DNA of 64,000 nucleotides from Corynebacterium callunae DSM 20147 (lineage in GTDB: Bacteria > Actinomycetota > Actinomycetes > Mycobacteriales > Mycobacteriaceae). Each line of letters opens with the position of its first letter. Position 1 is the stretch's first letter. Where the stretch lies: positions 2,418,001-2,482,000 of the forward strand of contig NC_020506.1 of NCBI RefSeq assembly GCF_000344785.1, in the 5' to 3' direction. A model generated the notes under the pieces. The model was not told the DNA's origin. It made no database searches and worked only from the letters and a program-made list of their open reading frames with translations. A program made the position numbers and the translations under genes. Shown piece by piece: positions 1 to 10,803 of this stretch.

Positions 1-100
1 TAGGCGGGACCTCACTTTTACATCCTGATATTTACCTAGCAACACCTCTTAAAGGTCGCGTGGACCGGCGTTAAAGGAAAATCTCGCGTGAAATAGCTGA

Positions 101-152
101 CATTTGCCGGATTTTGCCCATTTTTGCCAGGTTTATGCCCCTTTTGTTTGCC
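101..152. repeat. Phased TTTGCC iterations upstream of lpqE
   Basis: TTTGCC begins at 103, 113, 123 and 147, with a TATGCC variant at 134. The steps are 10, 10, 11 and 13 bases, close to one helical turn, so the copies would lie on roughly one DNA face. The stretch lies in the gene-free region 1-278 before lpqE. In mycobacteria carD is divergent from lpqE, so this may be a shared promoter region, but carD itself is outside the window. A regulator binding array is an inference. Confidence 0.4.
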
Positions 153-278
153 CCCGTTTACACCCTCGGTTAGCCCAATCAACTGTGTTAAAGAGGTTTT
201 AAAGACTAGGGTTAGTTGCAGCATATCCAGATTTTCTGGATGAATCCTGGAATTTATACCCCAATGGAGGACGAACCC

Positions 279-845
279 GTGAAGTCCCTGAACTCGGTTG
301 CCCGTCGTGGCGCGATCATGACTGTGGCTGCTGCGTCAGCTCTTGCGCTTGCTTCCTGCAGTGCAGGACAGATCACTCAGACCTCGAGCCAGGTTGCTGC
401 CGTTGATGGCAACCAAGCTGCAGCAGAAAGCGGAGCTGTTGTAGTCCGCGACGTAACTGTTCACCTCACCGAAGAGGGCGAAGCTGGCGTTAAGTTCACT
501 GCAATCAACCAGGACACCGAGAACGTCTCCCACAACCTGGAGTCCGTCACCGTTGATGGCAAGGAAGTTACTCTCGGCGATGTAGCTCCACTGGAGCGCA
601 ACTGCTCCCTCGTCGCAGATATTGAGTCTGAACTTGCATTGCTTGAAGAGCCTGAGGTTGGCTGCATCCAGCACGTTGCAACCTCCGTTGAGAACCCAGG
701 CTTCGCATATGGTGGAGTTGTTCCTGTGGTTTTGACCTTCGACACCGGTGAGATCACCGTTGACGCTACCGTCTCCGCACCAGTTCTGGAGTCCGGCCAG
801 GTTAGCCGTGAAGTTGGAAGCGGCGAAGAAGAATCTAGCCACTAA
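279..845 (+). CDS. lpqE: LpqE-like secreted lipoprotein
   Basis: The 188-residue product starts with a short basic region, a hydrophobic core and the lipobox LASC, so it should be exported and lipid-anchored at Cys about 27. The start is the GTG at 279, eight bases after a GGAGG at 266-270; the longer reading from upstream has no signal-peptide logic. The mature part carries few recognisable motifs. Synteny with mycobacteria (lpqE-radA-disA) supports the LpqE assignment. Function is unknown; it is a cell-envelope lipoprotein. A hairpin terminator follows directly, so radA probably has its own promoter. Confidence 0.8.
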   Translation: MKSLNSVARRGAIMTVAAASALALASCSAGQITQTSSQVAAVDGNQAAAESGAVVVRDVTVHLTEEGEAGVKFTAINQDTENVSHNLESVTVDGKEVTLGDVAPLERNCSLVADIESELALLEEPEVGCIQHVATSVENPGFAYGGVVPVVLTFDTGEITVDATVSAPVLESGQVSREVGSGEEESSH

Positions 846-862
846 TCTTTAACTAGCCTTTA

Positions 863-894
863 AAAATGCACACCTCGTTTGAGGTGTGCATTTT
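863..894 (+). terminator. Hairpin terminator after lpqE
   Basis: A 14-base stem AAAATGCACACCTC / GAGGTGTGCATTTT with a 4-base loop is followed by a T-rich run. It ends lpqE transcription. Confidence 0.85.
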
Positions 895-984
895 GCTTTT
901 CCTAAGTCTTCACAATTTCCCAAACCACCCCTATTTTCGAACATAGTTTCCCCTATGTCCCAATGGTGGTTTAAGGTTGTGGGC

Positions 985-2379
985 ATGGCTAAAAAAGCAC
1001 GCAGCGTACACACTTGTTCAGAATGTGGTTATTCCAGCCCCAAGTGGTTGGGTCGCTGTCCCGAGTGCGGTTCCTGGGGTTCCATGCAGGAACATGCCGT
1101 GGGTGAAACCGGCGGAGCTGCCCGCGCCGCAGTGTCTGGCGTAACTCCCGCAGGTCTGACACCTACCTCCCCAGCTGTCCCCATCGGCCAGGTAGTTGCC
1201 TCCTCTGCCACCAGCATTTCCACCGGCATCGGTGAATTAGACCGCGTACTGGGCAATGGCATTGTGCCAGGCTCAGTTGTACTTATGGCTGGTGAGCCAG
1301 GTGTTGGTAAATCAACACTGCTTTTGGAGGTAGCCAGCCGCTGGTCATCCATGCCAGAAGGAGATGGCACTCGTACCGCACTTTATGTCACCGCAGAGGA
1401 ATCTGCAGGTCAGGTGCGCCTGCGTGCAGAAAGAACTGGAGCGGTTAAAGATACCCTTTATCTCGCCGCTGAATCTAACTTGGATGTAGTTTTTGGCCAT
1501 GTCTCCCAGCTCAAGCCCAGTTTGCTCATTGTGGACTCGGTCCAAACCATGCATGCCGCAGGTGTCGAGGGCGTTGCCGGCGGTGTGGCACAATCTCGTG
1601 CCGTCACAGCAGCCTTGACCACCTTGGCTAAAACCTCTGGCATTCCCATTTTGCTTGTTGGCCACGTCACCAAGGATGGCAATGTGGCAGGTCCACGCGT
1701 TTTGGAACACCTCGTGGATGTGGTGTTGAACTTTGAGGGTGATCGCCACTCTTCCCTACGTATGCTGCGCGGTATTAAAAACCGCTATGGTGCCACCGAT
1801 GAAGTGGGCTGTTTTGAGCAACAATCAGATGGCATCAAAGAGGTTCCAGACCCCTCCGGACTCTTCCTCTCCCACCGTGGCTCCACCCCTGATGGCACTG
1901 CCGTTACCGTCGCCATGGACGGCGTGCGCCCACTATTGGCCGAGGTCCAAAGCTTGCTTGTCGACGCCCCCTCGAAGAATCCCCGCAGGGTTGTCACGGG
2001 GCTCGACGCTAACCGGGTGCCGATGGTCTTGGCGGTACTGTCCGCGCGCGCAGGGCGCGCTACCCAGGGCAAAGATGCCTATGTGGCAACTGTCGGAGGA
2101 ATGAAGGTTGGGGAACCAGCCACTGATCTAGCAGTAGCTCTAGCTACGGCATCGGCCCTTGCTAAAAAACCTCTGCCCGATAAAACGGTGGTACTTGGTG
2201 AAGTTGGCCTAGCCGGTGAAATCCGCCGAGTTCCAAATGTGGAAAGGCGCATTGCTGAAGCCGAACGCCTCGGTTATCAAAAAGCCATCGTGCCTGCAGG
2301 TTCCAATATCAAAAACTCCTCGCTGAAGATAATGGAAGCAGCAACGCTAGTTGATGCATTGGCAGCGGTAAGCTTATAA
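985..2379 (+). CDS. radA: DNA repair protein RadA
   Basis: RadA is a RecA-like ATPase that processes branched recombination intermediates. The N-terminus has the C4 zinc finger (CSECGYSSPKWLGRCPEC), followed by the P-loop GEPGVGKST, the RadA-specific KNRYG motif (IKNRYGATDE), and a Lon-protease-like C-terminal domain around GEVGLAGEIRRV. The start at ATG 985 places the zinc finger at residues 9-26, as in the family; an in-frame ATG at 955 would add ten residues without conserved sequence. The stop is three bases before the disA start, so the two genes are probably co-transcribed. Confidence 0.95.
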   Translation: MAKKARSVHTCSECGYSSPKWLGRCPECGSWGSMQEHAVGETGGAARAAVSGVTPAGLTPTSPAVPIGQVVASSATSISTGIGELDRVLGNGIVPGSVVLMAGEPGVGKSTLLLEVASRWSSMPEGDGTRTALYVTAEESAGQVRLRAERTGAVKDTLYLAAESNLDVVFGHVSQLKPSLLIVDSVQTMHAAGVEGVAGGVAQSRAVTAALTTLAKTSGIPILLVGHVTKDGNVAGPRVLEHLVDVVLNFEGDRHSSLRMLRGIKNRYGATDEVGCFEQQSDGIKEVPDPSGLFLSHRGSTPDGTAVTVAMDGVRPLLAEVQSLLVDAPSKNPRRVVTGLDANRVPMVLAVLSARAGRATQGKDAYVATVGGMKVGEPATDLAVALATASALAKKPLPDKTVVLGEVGLAGEIRRVPNVERRIAEAERLGYQKAIVPAGSNIKNSSLKIMEAATLVDALAAVSL

Positions 2380-2382
2380 CTC

Positions 2383-3501
2383 ATGACACCAACCTCCCCT
2401 CAGGGTTCTACCGCCATGGCAGCAGCCGGTGCCGATACCGGCCTTTTAGGAACCCAGGATGTACATACTCTCAAAGCCACGTTGCATCGCTTAGCTCCTG
2501 GAACTCCCCTGCGTGATGCACTAGATCGCATTGTGCGCGGACACACTGGAGCTTTGATTGTTATTGGAGATGATGAAAACGTCACCTCCATTTGTGATGG
2601 TGGCTTTGAATTTGATGTACCTTTTGCAGCGACGCGCCTTCGCGAGCTCTGCAAAATGGATGGTGCAGTGATCTTGTCCTCTGATATTGAACGCATTAAG
2701 CGCGCCAATGTTCAGCTGCTTCCCTCCCCCACCTGGCCTACCCAGGAATCCGGCACCCGCCACCGCTCAGCAGAGCGCACTGCGCTACACACGGGCGTTC
2801 CCGTAATTGCCGTATCGGAATCACAAAACACCATTACCCTCTACGTCGAGGGCAAAGCTCATATGCTGGAACAGCCATCAACCCTGCTTAACCGCGCAAA
2901 CCAAGCCTTGGGCACCATGGAGCGTTATCGCGATCGCCTTGATCAGGTTGATAGCCGTCTTCATCTGGCAGAGTTACACAGCTATGTCACCGTCATTGAC
3001 GTGGTTTCTGTAATTCAGCGCGAAGAGATGCTGCGCCGTGTGGGCGAAAGCATTGACGGCGATGTTTTGGAATTGGGCAAAGACGCCAAGCAGATTCAGA
3101 TTCAGCTCAGCGAATTGCGTGGTGATAATGACCGCGAGCGCGAGGCAATTATCGCAGATTACCTGGTTACCGATGGTATTCCTGCGGATGATGAAGTTCA
3201 CGCAGCTTTGGAATCAATTTCCGAGCTTGATGATAAAGCCTTGATGAAGCCCGCTAATATTGCTCGTATTCTGGGACTTCCTCCCACCGAGGAAGCACTT
3301 GATGAGCCAGTGGTTCCACGCGGATACCGCACGCTAAACCGTGTGCCTCGTGTACAGAAATTCCTCATGGATAAACTCATTGTGGAATTTGGCAACTTGG
3401 ATGCGCTGCTTAATGCCAGCACCGAGGATCTCAGCGCCATTGAAGGTGTCGGTTCCCTATGGGCCCGCCACATTACCGATGGCCTCGGCCGACTCAGCTA
3501 G
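2383..3501 (+). CDS. disA: DNA integrity scanning diadenylate cyclase DisA
   Basis: DisA makes cyclic di-AMP from two ATP and scans DNA through a C-terminal helix-hairpin-helix. The DAC domain shows both diagnostic motifs, DGA (KMDGAVIL) and RHR (GTRHRSAERTA). A helical linker follows, then the HhH region LSAIEGVGSLWARHI at the end. The length of 372 is slightly above the usual near 357, because of an N-terminal extension; an internal ATG at 2416 is an alternative start. It lies three bases after radA, the usual actinobacterial and Firmicute pairing. Confidence 0.95.
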   Translation: MTPTSPQGSTAMAAAGADTGLLGTQDVHTLKATLHRLAPGTPLRDALDRIVRGHTGALIVIGDDENVTSICDGGFEFDVPFAATRLRELCKMDGAVILSSDIERIKRANVQLLPSPTWPTQESGTRHRSAERTALHTGVPVIAVSESQNTITLYVEGKAHMLEQPSTLLNRANQALGTMERYRDRLDQVDSRLHLAELHSYVTVIDVVSVIQREEMLRRVGESIDGDVLELGKDAKQIQIQLSELRGDNDREREAIIADYLVTDGIPADDEVHAALESISELDDKALMKPANIARILGLPPTEEALDEPVVPRGYRTLNRVPRVQKFLMDKLIVEFGNLDALLNASTEDLSAIEGVGSLWARHITDGLGRLS

Positions 3502-3520
3502 TCTCAGCTAGTCTCAGCTA
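3491..3520 (+). repeat. Three 10-bp tandem copies at the disA stop
   Basis: The units GACTCAGCTA, GTCTCAGCTA and GTCTCAGCTA lie end to end. The first encodes the last residues and the TAG stop of DisA (3499-3501); the other two follow it. It looks like a small tandem duplication of the gene end. Confidence 0.8.
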
Positions 3521-3538
3521 AAAGGGCTTAAACGACAA

Positions 3539-3580
3539 AAAGCGCCTGTATTCCCGAAGTTTTGGGAATACAGGCGCTTT
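3539..3580. terminator. Bidirectional terminator between disA and the facing gene
   Basis: A 17-base perfect stem (AAAGCGCCTGTATTCCC with its complement) and an 8-base loop lie between two convergent genes. A/T runs flank both sides, so it can stop transcription from either direction. Confidence 0.9.
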
Positions 3581-3588
3581 ATGTGTTT

Positions 3589-4302
3589 TTAGGCCAGGTT
3601 AAAGGTCACTGGAACTGAAGGATTAGATCCGATCACAGTATGTAAGAAATATGCTCCAGCAGGAACTGCTTGGCGGTTATTGCACTGCCCGGGGGCAGAG
3701 TTGGTGCGAGACCAGGTGGCCTGGAAATAACGATCCTTACCAGCAGGGAAAACACTGGTGCCATCTTCAATTGCTGGATTACAGTCAACGTCGGACCAAA
3801 TACGGGCATTGGTGGCCAGATCATAAACCTCAAAACGCAAGACGTTTTCTTCCAGGTTGATCTCACAATCAACGGCAGTTGGATTATGCACCGTCATAAA
3901 CAATTCGGGCTGTTCCCCGCTGGCAAAGCTGGTGTTATTAGTGTTGGCCGTAATAACAAGATCTTTAAGTTCACAGGTCTTCTTAGCATCGGCAGCTGCC
4001 GTGGTGGAAGCTTTAGGATCTGCCGAGGTTGATTCCTTGACAGTAGAAGCCTCAGAGGCAGAATCCGAAGCAGATGGAGAGGCACTAGAGCTGGTGAGAT
4101 CTACCGGCTTAGAGCTTTCCACTGCTGAGGTAACGGCAGCATTGGTCGACTGATCTTCTTCAGTTTTTTCAGAAGATCCGCCCCCTAATGCCACAACTGC
4201 CCAAATAATTAGGGCAATGACGACGAGCAGAACTGCAAGCGCGGCCATGCGACGGCGCCTATAAATGGCTTCATTATGTCTCGGCGTTCCCACATCCACC
4301 AC
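3589..4302 (-). CDS. Membrane-anchored secreted protein, Rv3587c-like
   Basis: The 237-residue product has a basic N-terminus (RRRR), one transmembrane segment at about residues 20-41, a long low-complexity Ser/Ala/Thr/Glu linker (about 45-110) and a C-terminal globular domain of about 120 residues with Cys residues at positions that could form disulfides. The layout is that of an anchored extracytoplasmic beta-sandwich domain. Its place between disA and the beta-carbonic anhydrase matches mycobacterial Rv3587c. No enzyme motif is visible and the function is unknown. The start is a GTG. Confidence 0.75.
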   Translation of the reverse strand: MVDVGTPRHNEAIYRRRRMAALAVLLVVIALIIWAVVALGGGSSEKTEEDQSTNAAVTSAVESSKPVDLTSSSASPSASDSASEASTVKESTSADPKASTTAAADAKKTCELKDLVITANTNNTSFASGEQPELFMTVHNPTAVDCEINLEENVLRFEVYDLATNARIWSDVDCNPAIEDGTSVFPAGKDRYFQATWSRTNSAPGQCNNRQAVPAGAYFLHTVIGSNPSVPVTFNLA

Positions 4303-4375
4303 TCTATAACTTGCAGCTCATTGGTACACGGATTAGCGGTGTGGGCGTGTTGAAAATTAACCCGCCCAGCAGCTT

Positions 4376-5014
4376 TTAATCCAAACCTACATTGCGGCTA
4401 ATAACCGGCATGGTCTTGCCATCGGAAAGCTGGTAGCGCAGGCCGATAATGCCCACCTTGCCAGCGTTGACCTTATCGTGAATCTCAGGGGAACGAGAAA
4501 GAATCTGGTTCACCGTTGCTACTACATGGTGCTTTTCAAAATCTTCAATGCTGGTTTTGCCATCAGCCTTGGCCTCAAGAATGGAAGGAGCTACCTTTTC
4601 TACCAATACGCGCTGGTAACCACCAGGGATTGCACCACCATCAAGAGCGCTGGCAGTAGCAGCGACCGCACCACAGGATTCGTGACCCATGACGATAACC
4701 AGTGGCACACCAATGGATTCAATGGCGTATTCGATGGAGGCAAACACTGCCTGGTCCAAAATTTCACCGGCGGTACGAACCACAAAAAGATCACCGAGTC
4801 CAACGTCAAAAATCAGCTCAACGGGCACGCGGGAATCAGAGCAGGAAATGACAACTGCAGCGGGCTTTTGGCCATCACGAAGCTCACGGCGACGAGGTGC
4901 ATCCTGGTTAGGACGGTCCTCGTTGAAGTTCATAAAGCGCTCATTACCGGCAGCAAGTGCCGTCCACACAGCAGAAGGGGTTCTCTCAACATTTCTCAAA
5001 GGCATAAATAACAT
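4376..5014 (-). CDS. canB: Beta-class carbonic anhydrase
   Basis: It interconverts CO2 and bicarbonate in the cytoplasm, supplying bicarbonate to carboxylases. The zinc ligands and catalytic pair are visible in CSDSRVP (Cys, Asp-Arg) and GHESCGA (His, Cys). At 212 residues it has the normal length. An internal ATG at 5005 is an equally possible start; neither has a clear ribosome site. It stands divergent from mutY, as in mycobacteria (canB-mutY), with a short 57-base intergenic region. Confidence 0.93.
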   Translation of the reverse strand: MLFMPLRNVERTPSAVWTALAAGNERFMNFNEDRPNQDAPRRRELRDGQKPAAVVISCSDSRVPVELIFDVGLGDLFVVRTAGEILDQAVFASIEYAIESIGVPLVIVMGHESCGAVAATASALDGGAIPGGYQRVLVEKVAPSILEAKADGKTSIEDFEKHHVVATVNQILSRSPEIHDKVNAGKVGIIGLRYQLSDGKTMPVISRNVGLD

Positions 5015-5071
5015 TGTGTCACTTAGTGTGATTGGGAACCTAATAGATTGGGCATTAAAATTTTTCAGGAC

Positions 5072-5953
5072 ATGTCATATAAACCACTGCACACAGCCCT
5101 TTTAACCTGGTTTCGCAGCAATGCGCGCGAGCTAGCCTGGAGAAATCCCAACACCAGCGCCTGGGGAATTCTCATTTCTGAGGTGATGAGCCAACAAACT
5201 CCCGTTGCCCGTGTGGAACCAATTTGGTTGGAATGGCTCAAAAAATGGCCCACCCCTGTGGATTTTGCTGCTGCCTCCACCGATGAAGTGCTGCGTGCCT
5301 GGGGCAAGTTGGGTTACCCCAGACGAGCCTTGCGTTTGAAGGAGTGCGCGCAAGTGATCGTCGACAAGCATGGTGGTGAGGTCCCGGATTCGGTGGAGGA
5401 ACTGCTGGCGTTGCCGGGAATTGGTGATTACACCGCGCGGGCGGTGGCGGCTTTTCATTTTGGGCAGCGTGTACCGGTGGTTGATACCAACGTGCGTCGC
5501 GTGTATCAGCGCGCCATAAATGGGCGCTACCTTGCCGGTCCGGCGAAAAAACAGGAGCTTGTCGACGTCGAGTTGCTGCTTCCGGAAAAAGACGCCCCCG
5601 AATTTTCCGCAGCGTTGATGGAATTGGGTGCTTTGGTATGCACTGCAACCTCGCCTAAATGTGGCAGCTGCCCTTTGGTGGAGCTGTGCCAATGGCAAAA
5701 ATTGGGATGTCCCAGCCCCAGTGAAGAAGAATTGGCATCCGCTAAAAAGCGGGTGCAGAAGTTTGTGGGGACTGATCGCCAAGTGCGTGGTTTGATCATG
5801 GATGTACTACGCGGGGCAGATGCACCAGTACCACTTTCAGCAATTGATGTGGTGTGGCCGGATGCTGCCCAACGCTCCCGCGCGCTTTATTCCCTGCTCC
5901 AGGATGGACTTGCCGAGCAAGATGATCAGGGTTATTTCCACCTGCCGCGGTAG
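5072..5953 (+). CDS. mutY: A/G-specific adenine glycosylase MutY
   Basis: MutY removes adenine mispaired with 8-oxoguanine. The catalytic Glu is in SEVMSQQTPV, the helix-hairpin-helix in LPGIGDYTA with the essential Asp in VVDTNVRRV, and the 4Fe-4S cluster is given by Cys-X6-Cys-X2-Cys-X5-Cys (CTATSPKCGSCPLVELC). The 293-residue length is near other short actinobacterial MutY proteins. The start is ATG 5072; a TTG at 5048 would add eight non-conserved residues. The last 22 bases overlap a small gene on the other strand. Confidence 0.95.
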   Translation: MSYKPLHTALLTWFRSNARELAWRNPNTSAWGILISEVMSQQTPVARVEPIWLEWLKKWPTPVDFAAASTDEVLRAWGKLGYPRRALRLKECAQVIVDKHGGEVPDSVEELLALPGIGDYTARAVAAFHFGQRVPVVDTNVRRVYQRAINGRYLAGPAKKQELVDVELLLPEKDAPEFSAALMELGALVCTATSPKCGSCPLVELCQWQKLGCPSPSEEELASAKKRVQKFVGTDRQVRGLIMDVLRGADAPVPLSAIDVVWPDAAQRSRALYSLLQDGLAEQDDQGYFHLPR

Positions 5954-6102
5954 GTGAATCCACCGGGAAGCTTCACGGTGATGCCACCGCGAGTATTAAA
6001 GGTAACCGGCCCGATCCTCTTGGAACCAGATACTCCGGACTTGGAGACATTAATCCAGCTGTCTTTTCCGGTCTTAATTACTTTTCGATAATTTAATCCC
6101 AT
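5932..6102 (-). CDS. Small DUF4236 family protein
   Basis: Reading the minus strand from ATG 6102 gives 56 residues that start MGLNYRKVIKTG and continue with a Ser-Lys-Ser-Gly segment (NVSKSGVSGSKRIG) and a Gly-rich end (RGGITVKLPGGFTYRGRWK). This matches the DUF4236 pattern of a short basic beta-rich protein with an N-terminal FRK/YRK and SKSG motif. The function of the family is unknown. The stop lies inside mutY, giving a 22-base antisense overlap, and the gene sits between mutY and the clpC terminator, filling an otherwise empty gap. Confidence 0.75.
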   Translation of the reverse strand: MGLNYRKVIKTGKDSWINVSKSGVSGSKRIGPVTFNTRGGITVKLPGGFTYRGRWK

Positions 6103-6139
6103 AACACTTGAGCCTAATCAATTGTGGGGATAAACAAAG

Positions 6140-6173
6140 AACTGCCCCACACCATGGTAAGTGTGGGGCAGTT
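6140..6173. terminator. Terminator of clpC
   Basis: A 13-base perfect stem AACTGCCCCACAC / GTGTGGGGCAGTT with an 8-base loop lies 15 bases beyond the clpC stop. Confidence 0.88.
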
Positions 6174-6187
6174 CGTCGAGAAGCGCT

Positions 6188-8971
6188 TTACTGCTCGCGC
6201 TGTGGCGCTGCGCCACCGGACTGACCGTCGGTGCCGTAGAAATCATTGGATCCACGGTCGATATCAGTGCCCTGCTCAGCATCAGCATCGAGCTTTTCAA
6301 GCTGATCGATGTCAATGCCATCCAGGGAATCAGTCTCTGGAACGTCGCCGTCGGCTGCAGAATCTACATCTTTAATAGCTTCTGCTGCTTCCACGGAGAT
6401 CTCCGAGAACTTACCCTCTGGCAGTGGCTTTGGGCGAGGGGTGAAGGTGAACTTGGCCTTGTCCGTATCCTTGGACTCGCCATCCCAGCCTTCAACATCC
6501 ACGCTGACGATCTCGCCGGCACCGATTTCACCAAAGAGGATCTTCTCAGACATCTGGTCCTCGATCTCCCGCTGAATGGTACGACGCAATGGACGTGCAC
6601 CCAGTACTGGATCAAAGCCACGAGTTGCCAGCAAAGCCTTAGCCTTATCGGAAAGCTCGATGCTCATATCCTTGTCAGCAAGAGCCTTGGAGACACGGCC
6701 GATAAGCAGATCCACCATCTGAATGATCTGATCCTTGGTGAGCTGGTGGAAGACCACGATCTCATCAATACGGTTCAGGAACTCAGGGCGGAAGTGCTTC
6801 TTTAGCTCATCGTTGACCTTGTTCTTCATGCGGTCATACTGTGCTTCCGTATCGGTAGCGGTAGAACCGGAGAAGCCCAAGCCCACAGCCTTGGAGATAT
6901 CAGAGGTACCCAGGTTGGAGGTGAAGATAAGAACAGTATTCTTGAAGTCCACTACGCGACCCTGGCCGTCGGTCAGACGTCCATCTTCTAGCACCTGCAG
7001 CAAGGTGTTGTAGATCTCCTTGTGAGCCTTCTCGATTTCGTCGAAAAGCACCACAGAGAATGGCTTGCGGCGAACCTTCTCAGTCAGCTGGCCACCTTCT
7101 TCATAGCCAACGTATCCCGGAGGGGCACCGAAGAGTCGAGACGCGGTGAAGCGGTCGTGGAACTCGCCCATGTCGATCTGGATGAGGGCATCATCGTCAC
7201 CGAAGAGGAAGCCAGCCAAAGCCTTGGACAGCTCCGTCTTACCAACACCGGAAGGACCAGCGAAGATGAAGGAACCGGAAGGACGCTTAGGATCCTTCAG
7301 GCCTGCACGGGTACGACGGATTGCACGAGCCACTGCCTTAACTGCATCATTTTGACCGATGATGCGCTTGTGCAGCTCCTCTTCCATGTTGAGCAGGCGG
7401 GAGGACTCAGCCTCGGTGAGCTTGAAGACAGGAATACCGGTCCAGTTGGCCAGAACTTCTGCGATCTGCTCTTCGCCGACTTCTGCGATCTCTTCAAGAT
7501 CACCAGAACGCCATTGCTTTTCCTTCTCAGCGCGCTCTTCGCCTAGCTTGCGCTCCTTATCGCGCAGGCCAGCTGCCTTTTCGAAGTCCTGAGCATCAAT
7601 TGCTGCTTCCTTCTCACGACGGACATCAGCAATGCGCTCATCAACTTCGCGCAGAGACTCAGGAGCAGTCATACGCTTAATGCGCATGCGTGCACCTGCT
7701 TCATCGATAAGGTCAACGGCCTTATCTGGCAAGAAGCGGTCATTAATATAACGATCAGCAAGCTGAGCTGCAGCAGCCAGCGCGCCATCGGTAATGGAGA
7801 CACGGTGGTGTGCCTCATAACGATCGCGCAGACCCTTAAGGATCTCAATGGTCAGCTCAACAGAAGGCTCAGGAACCTGAACTGGCTGGAAACGACGCTC
7901 AAGGGCCGCATCCTTTTCGATGTGCTTACGGTACTCATCAAGAGTGGTAGCACCGATGGTCTGCAGCTCACCACGAGCCAGCTTTGGCTTCAGCAAAGAA
8001 GCGGCGTCAATTGCACCCTCAGCTGCACCAGCACCAACCAAGGTGTGGATCTCATCGATAAAGAGGATGATGTCACCGCGCTGGTTGATCTCCTTAAGAA
8101 CCTTCTTCAGGCGCTCTTCGAAGTCACCACGGTAACGGGAACCTGCAACCAAAGAACCGAGGTCTAGAGAATAAACCTGCTTGTCCTTCAAGGTCTCAGG
8201 AACCTTGCCATTAACGATATCTAATGCCAGACCCTCAACAACGGCGGTCTTACCAACGCCAGGCTCACCAATAAGCACTGGGTTGTTCTTGGTACGACGG
8301 GAGAGCACCTGCATAATGCGCTCAATTTCCTTATCGCGACCAACAACTGGATCCAGCTTGCCATCCTTGGCAGCCTGGGTCAGGTTACGACCAAACTGAT
8401 CCAACACTAGTGAAGTAGAGCGCTCGCCCACACCACCGGAGGTAGGACGACCACCAGGAGCAGCACCTGCACCAACGGCATCTCCAGCACCTGGAGCGCT
8501 CTGGCCGGCCTCAGGGGAACCACCCTGACCGCCTTCATAACCGGAAAGCAACTGAATAACCTGCTGGCGTACGCGAGGCAGATCAGCACCAAGCTTGACC
8601 AAAACCTGAGCAGCGACGCCCTCGCCCTCACGAATCAGGCCGAGCAAAAGGAACTCAGTACCGATGTACTTGTGTCCCATCTGCAGACCTTCGCGGAGGC
8701 TGAGCTCCAAAACCTTCTTAGCGCGGGGAGTAAAAGGAATATGACCAGTGGTTGGCTGAGTGCCGTGTCCAATGATCTCTTCAACTTCTTGCCTAACAGC
8801 GTCCAGGGAAATACCCATGGACTCCAAAGCCTTAGCGGCTACACCCTCACCCTCGTGGATGAGGCCGAGCAGAATGTGCTCGGTGCCAATGTAATTGTGG
8901 TTGAGCATGCGCGCCTCTTCTTGCGCGAGCACAATCACGCGGCGTGCACGATCGGTAAACCTCTCGAACAT
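6188..8971 (-). CDS. clpC: AAA+ unfoldase ClpC
   Basis: ClpC unfolds proteins and feeds them to ClpP1P2. At 927 residues it has the full class-I layout: N-terminal double Clp repeat (about 1-150), AAA domain 1 with Walker [14 protein letters not shown] and Walker [11 protein letters not shown], a coiled-coil middle region, AAA domain 2 with [14 protein letters not shown] and [11 protein letters not shown], and a C-terminal acidic tail. A strong ribosome site (AAGGGGAGAG) precedes ATG 8971. ClgR and SigH control clpC in C. glutamicum (family knowledge); a ClgR-like site lies upstream at 9134-9144. Confidence 0.97.
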   Translation of the reverse strand: MFERFTDRARRVIVLAQEEARMLNHNYIGTEHILLGLIHEGEGVAAKALESMGISLDAVRQEVEEIIGHGTQPTTGHIPFTPRAKKVLELSLREGLQMGHKYIGTEFLLLGLIREGEGVAAQVLVKLGADLPRVRQQVIQLLSGYEGGQGGSPEAGQSAPGAGDAVGAGAAPGGRPTSGGVGERSTSLVLDQFGRNLTQAAKDGKLDPVVGRDKEIERIMQVLSRRTKNNPVLIGEPGVGKTAVVEGLALDIVNGKVPETLKDKQVYSLDLGSLVAGSRYRGDFEERLKKVLKEINQRGDIILFIDEIHTLVGAGAAEGAIDAASLLKPKLARGELQTIGATTLDEYRKHIEKDAALERRFQPVQVPEPSVELTIEILKGLRDRYEAHHRVSITDGALAAAAQLADRYINDRFLPDKAVDLIDEAGARMRIKRMTAPESLREVDERIADVRREKEAAIDAQDFEKAAGLRDKERKLGEERAEKEKQWRSGDLEEIAEVGEEQIAEVLANWTGIPVFKLTEAESSRLLNMEEELHKRIIGQNDAVKAVARAIRRTRAGLKDPKRPSGSFIFAGPSGVGKTELSKALAGFLFGDDDALIQIDMGEFHDRFTASRLFGAPPGYVGYEEGGQLTEKVRRKPFSVVLFDEIEKAHKEIYNTLLQVLEDGRLTDGQGRVVDFKNTVLIFTSNLGTSDISKAVGLGFSGSTATDTEAQYDRMKNKVNDELKKHFRPEFLNRIDEIVVFHQLTKDQIIQMVDLLIGRVSKALADKDMSIELSDKAKALLATRGFDPVLGARPLRRTIQREIEDQMSEKILFGEIGAGEIVSVDVEGWDGESKDTDKAKFTFTPRPKPLPEGKFSEISVEAAEAIKDVDSAADGDVPETDSLDGIDIDQLEKLDADAEQGTDIDRGSNDFYGTDGQSGGAAPQREQ

Positions 8972-10693
<1,722 letters not shown>

Positions 10694-10710
10694 TTTGCCA
10701 CAACATAACT

Positions 10711-10744
10711 AAAGGGAGGTTGGACATTTGTCCAACCTCCCTTT
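10711..10744. terminator. Terminator between guaB1 and the MFS genes
   Basis: A 15-base perfect stem AAAGGGAGGTTGGAC / GTCCAACCTCCCTTT with a 4-base loop lies between convergent genes. Confidence 0.88.
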
Positions 10745-10778
10745 GTGCTGAGAAAACCGCACATTGCATCAGTTTTGC

Positions 10779-10788
10779 GTCGAAAAGC
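10779..10788 (+). repeat. Dispersed motif GTCGAAAAGC (intergenic copy)
   Basis: Exact copy in the short gap after the guaB1 terminator, followed at once by CAGCTTTTAAAAGC, a partly palindromic stretch. Confidence 0.7.
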
Positions 10789-10803
10789 AGCTTTTAAAAG
10801 CTT

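Noticed and set aside
101-152. CRISPR-like repeat array
   Set aside because: Units of six bases at 10-13-base steps are far too short for CRISPR repeats and spacers.
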